A stretch of 11,062 nucleotides of DNA, taken from Euperipatoides rowelli (taxonomy: Eukaryota; Onychophora; Udeonychophora; Euonychophora; Peripatopsidae). This document shows, one piece after another, positions 8,454 to 11,062 of the stretch (position 1 is the first letter of the stretch; every line of letters begins with the position of its first letter). The notes below the pieces were generated by a model. The model was not told the origin of the DNA. It saw only the letters and a list, made by a program, of their open reading frames with translations, and ran no database searches. Where the stretch lies: NCBI GenBank assembly GCA_003024985.2, contig PXIH01S0020517.1; one strand, given 5' to 3'. A program made the position numbers and the translations under genes.

Positions 8454-8639
8454 GTCATCTTCCTTGCCAATTTCCAGATCTTTAATATCACCATGACATC
8501 TTTTTAACAAAACAAAAAAAAAAAAACCTATTAAACTTGATAAATTTCCAACATTTTGGTAAATGTCTATTTCTTGACATGTTTTAACTTGGAGTTGATT
8601 TTACAGCTTCCAGATTTTGCTCTGAATAATGTCAGACTT

Positions 8640-8864
8640 CTTTATTTCCTAGACATCAGTCTCTAGTAATATCTCCAAGGTCTGATTTGGTAGCAAAACA
8701 TTTGGTATAGATTTCATTGAATTTATACAAATGTATTGGCTATCAATATTGGAGTCCAGTTTAGATTTTTCTTGGGTTTCCATTGCACACATTTGGCCAG
8801 TGCACCTTTCTAACATCTTTTCCACAATCCACATACTATGTCTTTGAGCTTTACTAGCCAACAA
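8640..8864 (-). pseudogene. Integrase C-terminal SH3-like tail remnant
   Basis: The - strand frame at 8864-8649 reads VLASKAQRHSMWIVEKMLERCTG from just upstream of its Met. This fits the gypsy integrase tail pattern V-L-A, then W-x-x-(G)-x-(I/M)-x-x-R-x-G, which helps bind DNA. A neighbouring frame gives VDCGKDVRKVHWPNV, similar to the end of that domain. The fit depends on position after the integrase core and on a frameshift, so it is moderate. The stretch between this and the core (about 8865-9010) is too worn to read. Confidence 0.5.
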
Positions 8865-9013
8865 TATCTCCCTTGATTTATTTTGGGTTGCTCCTATGAT
8901 TTCAAACTAACATATGTTGCTCAATATCAAATGACCTAATATGGAACATAAAGTTTATGCTTGAACTGTTTTTCTCCAACACTTTCAGCTAAATTATTGT
9001 GAATTAATGACCA

Positions 9014-9719
9014 TCATGTCGCAGTTAATGGCCCAAAATAATTCTTAGATGGTGGTTTTCCAGTTTCTGAATTTGGTATAGAATGTTGGCATAACAAATA
9101 TATGTCAATCTTAGCTTCCAGATCAATGTTATCACTAACACCTTCATCTATCATTGCTAATGCATTTTTAAAAGATTGCATTGGAACTAGGGTGATATTT
9201 TGGTACCAATGTATGCCTAATACCATTCATATGAATAAATTCTCAAAACGTTCAGAAAAAATATGTGGACTATTGTCTGATACAATTTCCTTAGGCAAAC
9301 CATAGGGTGAAAATAGGTGATGCAGAAGCGTAATGGATCCATCTGAAGTTATGCTTGACATCTGGCTTACTTCAACCCACTTAGAAAATGTATCAATCAC
9401 AATCATAAAGAATTTGTCATTTTTTGGGTCCATAATTAATGATAATATGTTTTCAGCCCCAAGCTTGCTTGGGCCATACCCAAGTATGCAATTGAGTTTT
9501 AGGAGATATTAGTTGATTTTGTAAACATGCCTCAAATTTTCTTGACATAATTTCAATTTGAGTGTCAAGACCTGGCCACCACACATGACTCTGTGCTATA
9601 GACTTCATCCTTGTTATGCCAGGATGTGTATCATGCAAAAGTTTTAACCTAAATTGTCTGCACTTTTCAGGTACAATGACTCTTATACCTAATAGAACAT
9701 TATTTTCATCTATAGACAT
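9014..9719 (-). pseudogene. Gypsy integrase remnant
   Basis: Integrase inserts element DNA into the host genome. The zinc-binding part is at 9719-9453: LLHDTHPGITRMKSI, then HVWWPGLDTQIE, then KFEACLQNQ. The two His are kept, and the first Cys of C-x2-C is Phe. The core (9433-9227) has FFMIVIDTFSKWVEV and GLPKEIVSDN, so the second catalytic Asp remains. Where the first catalytic Asp belongs (before Gly-Pro), an Asn codon sits at 9437-9435. Near 9180 the sequence jumps from PSSN directly to QSFKNAL, so the short block carrying the catalytic Glu is gone. The last part (9226-9014) ends GKPPSKNYFG, as in the family. Frames change twice. It is inactive. Confidence 0.9.
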
Positions 9720-9731
9720 TTGTGCTTACCT

Positions 9732-10354
9732 TCAATAGTATGGATTGAGCTCCTCAACCACAGAAGTTGGCCATCCATACTTTACATATGTCACAACCTT
9801 GCCCAATACTGGATCACTAACATTAGCTCTTCCAATGTCATCACTCCTAATGGGCAACTTGTTCAGATATGATAGTCTATAAATCTTGCCATCTATACCA
9901 CATGGTACATTAGATAGTAACTGTGAGAGTGCATCAACATTAGAGTGCAAGCTTCTTTTTTTTATACTCTATGTCGTAAATGAATGAGGACAACTTAAGT
10001 GCCCATCTTTGGATGCGAGCTGCTGCAAGAGTAGGAATTTCAGTATGCGGTCCAAACATAAATTCATTTCCTGCCTATTAGGTACTGATAGAAACATTTT
10101 AAACCAATATAATAGATAAAGCATCTTTTTCAAAGTGTTCATATGCCTAAAGTTTAAGAAACATACGCCATTGGACTCTCTATATGATCATCCACCCTGT
10201 GCAATAGAACAGCACCCAACCCAAAAGGTGAAGCATCCTAGTGTGTAAGTACACTATCAGAAGTTATCATGTTTTTACATCGATTAAAAACTGTCTCACA
10301 AGTATTAGTTCACTTCCAATCAGCACCCTTGTGCAGAAGGTTGTATAGTGGACC
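9732..10354 (-). pseudogene. RT end, RNase H and linker remnant
   Basis: RNase H removes the RNA strand during reverse transcription. From 10354 downward the readings are GPLYNLLHKGADWK (end of RT), ITSDSVLTH, stop, then DASPFGLGAVL with the first RNase H Asp, and a degraded middle in which the usual Glu and Asp-His are lost. FGPHTEIPTLAAARIQRWAL (about 10055-9996) and SNVDALSQLL (about 9944-9915) close the domain. The linker frame 9950-9732, which includes LPIRSDDIGRANVSDPVLG, leads into integrase. There are at least five stops and two frame changes. Confidence 0.88.
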
Positions 10355-10920
10355 AAAATGTATAGGCTTTTATGAAGTTTATTGCAGCCAGCCCTATCAC
10401 ATGATAGAATCTTTGAATTATTGGTTTCTGTTTTGCAAAACCATTTTAAACCACCACCGATCATTATTGCTGATTCAAATTTCATAAACATGACCAGTTA
10501 CAAGGAGAATCTTTGGCTTCTTATTTATTTGAACTAAAGTGCATGTTTGCCACGTGTCAGCTCAGCACTTTTATGTCAGAGACTCTAAGGAATCAATATG
10601 TTTGTGGGGTGTACAACAGTAATATAGTGAACCAAAATGATTATTATTGAGAAAAAAAATTAACCTTAGAAAAGGCTTGTGAGGTGGCTCAAGCTATGTA
10701 GCTAGCCTAACAGCATATCACACACACATAATAATTCTGAAGGGGTGGTAAACGTTATAAGTAAACATCATGATAGTTCATATGCAAAGATAAAACAAAA
10801 CTGATTTAAGTGTAAAGTGCTACAGATGTGGAGCAAGTCATATGGCCAATAAATGCAAGTATATTGCAGCTATAACTAATAAGTGTAAAAAGAAGGGCTA
10901 TATTGTTCCAGTCTGTCGTT
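10355..10920 (+). pseudogene. Gypsy gag remnant with zinc knuckle
   Basis: Gag forms the particle that packages element RNA. Frame one reads KMYRLL, stop, SLLQPA, then FELLVSVLQNHFKPPP (10412-10459). After a shift, FKFHKHDQLQGESLASYLFE (about 10474-10536) and ETLRNQYVCGV follow, then a stop. A third block, LTLEKACEVAQAM, lies at about 10660-10698. The knuckle region from 10815 has CYRCGASHMANKC, an intact C-x2-C-x3-H-x4-C of the K02A2.6 kind. The second knuckle (KCKKKGYIVPVC) has lost its first Cys and has Tyr for His. The order and spacing of these blocks match the family closely. Internal stops and two or more shifts make it dead. The N-terminal part is absent. Confidence 0.9.
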
Positions 10921-10962
10921 CAGCTGATAAATATAAAATAAAAATCACATGGATTTTGATAA

Positions 10963-11062
10963 GATGATATCGATGACTTTTGACATTTATATTCAGTTAG
11001 CACTATTGCAGATAGACCAGATTATTATATGACTATTGCAATTAGATAGAGATAGTTTTATA
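10963..11062 (+). pseudogene. Start of protease region, cut by window end
   Basis: After the gag knuckles an acidic stretch (DDIDDF) and, after a stop, LYSVSTIADRPDYYMTIAI appear in a new frame. This is the linker and first strand that precede the D-T-G active site in gypsy proteases. The active site itself lies beyond the window. Two stops occur near the end. Confidence 0.65.

Larger units (their letters stand above)
8323..10354 (-). mobile_element. Ty3/gypsy fragment, RT end to 3' side, inverted
   Basis: This is the 3' half of a K02A2.6-like gypsy element lying on the - strand. Reading from 10354 downward it gives the last part of RT, RNase H, integrase, an SH3-like tail and a possible LTR. 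Several blocks remain very readable, so it looks younger or less worn than the fragment at 481-1822. Stops, frameshifts and a deletion show it is dead. Its 5' side ends abruptly at 10354 against gag sequence running the other way. Confidence 0.9.
10355..11062 (+). mobile_element. Ty3/gypsy fragment, gag to protease start
   Basis: This is the inner 5' part of a gypsy element on the + strand, running off the end of the window. It starts abruptly inside gag at about 10355, next to the - strand pol fragment, and passes through capsid-like gag, zinc knuckles and the linker into protease. Its zinc knuckles differ clearly from those at 481-635, so the two gag copies come from separate insertions and probably separate subfamilies. 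Confidence 0.88.

Noticed and set aside
8314-8496. 60-codon open frame on +
   Set aside because: It lies antisense over the putative LTR and has no recognisable content.
9102-9305. 67-codon open frame on +
   Set aside because: Antisense shadow of the integrase remnant, which has clear family motifs on the other strand.
10267-10491. Matching open frames on both strands across the junction
   Set aside because: Both are chance frames crossing the pol/gag border; the real readings (pol on - up to 10354, gag on + from 10355) are in other frames.

Overview
The window looks like nuclear DNA from an AT-rich animal genome, most likely an invertebrate. The reasons are one intron-flanked sushi (CCP) exon, decayed Ty3/gypsy and LINE retrotransposons, a small inverted-repeat DNA element, a long GATA-type microsatellite and four isolated N calls. 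No bacterial-style operon, ribosome binding site or RNA gene was seen. I cannot name the species; a mollusc or other lophotrochozoan is only a guess from the repeat style.

Layout. 1-480 is unassigned. 481-1810 (+) is a broken Ty3/gypsy fragment in the order gag zinc knuckle, protease, reverse transcriptase (RT). It is followed almost directly by the 3' part of a LINE ORF (1841-2415, +). 2416-4427 is AT-rich with no recognisable gene. 4428-4598 (+) is the one credible host coding segment: a single complete sushi module encoded by one phase 1-1 exon with AG/GT borders. 5364-6170 (-) is the C-terminal part of a different, CR1/L2/jockey-like LINE with a purine-rich 3' tail. 6171-7790 is non-coding, with an 81-bp-spaced repeat pair and several hairpins. 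7791-8040 is a 250-bp MITE with about 25-bp terminal inverted repeats and a perfect 8-bp target duplication. 8157-8312 is a GATA/TAGA microsatellite. 8323-10354 (-) is the 3' half of a gypsy pol (RT end, RNase H, integrase, SH3-like tail, possible short LTR). At about 10354 it meets, head to head, a gypsy gag-protease fragment on the + strand (10355-11062).

Taken together, the window is best read as intron or intron-flanking DNA of a sushi-domain gene, filled with dead transposable elements of at least four kinds. All element genes carry stops, frameshifts or lost catalytic residues, so no part should be expressed as a working enzyme. The host exon is intact. I did not find a new functional system. 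The most informative points are the sushi exon, the head-to-head gypsy junction and the complete MITE.
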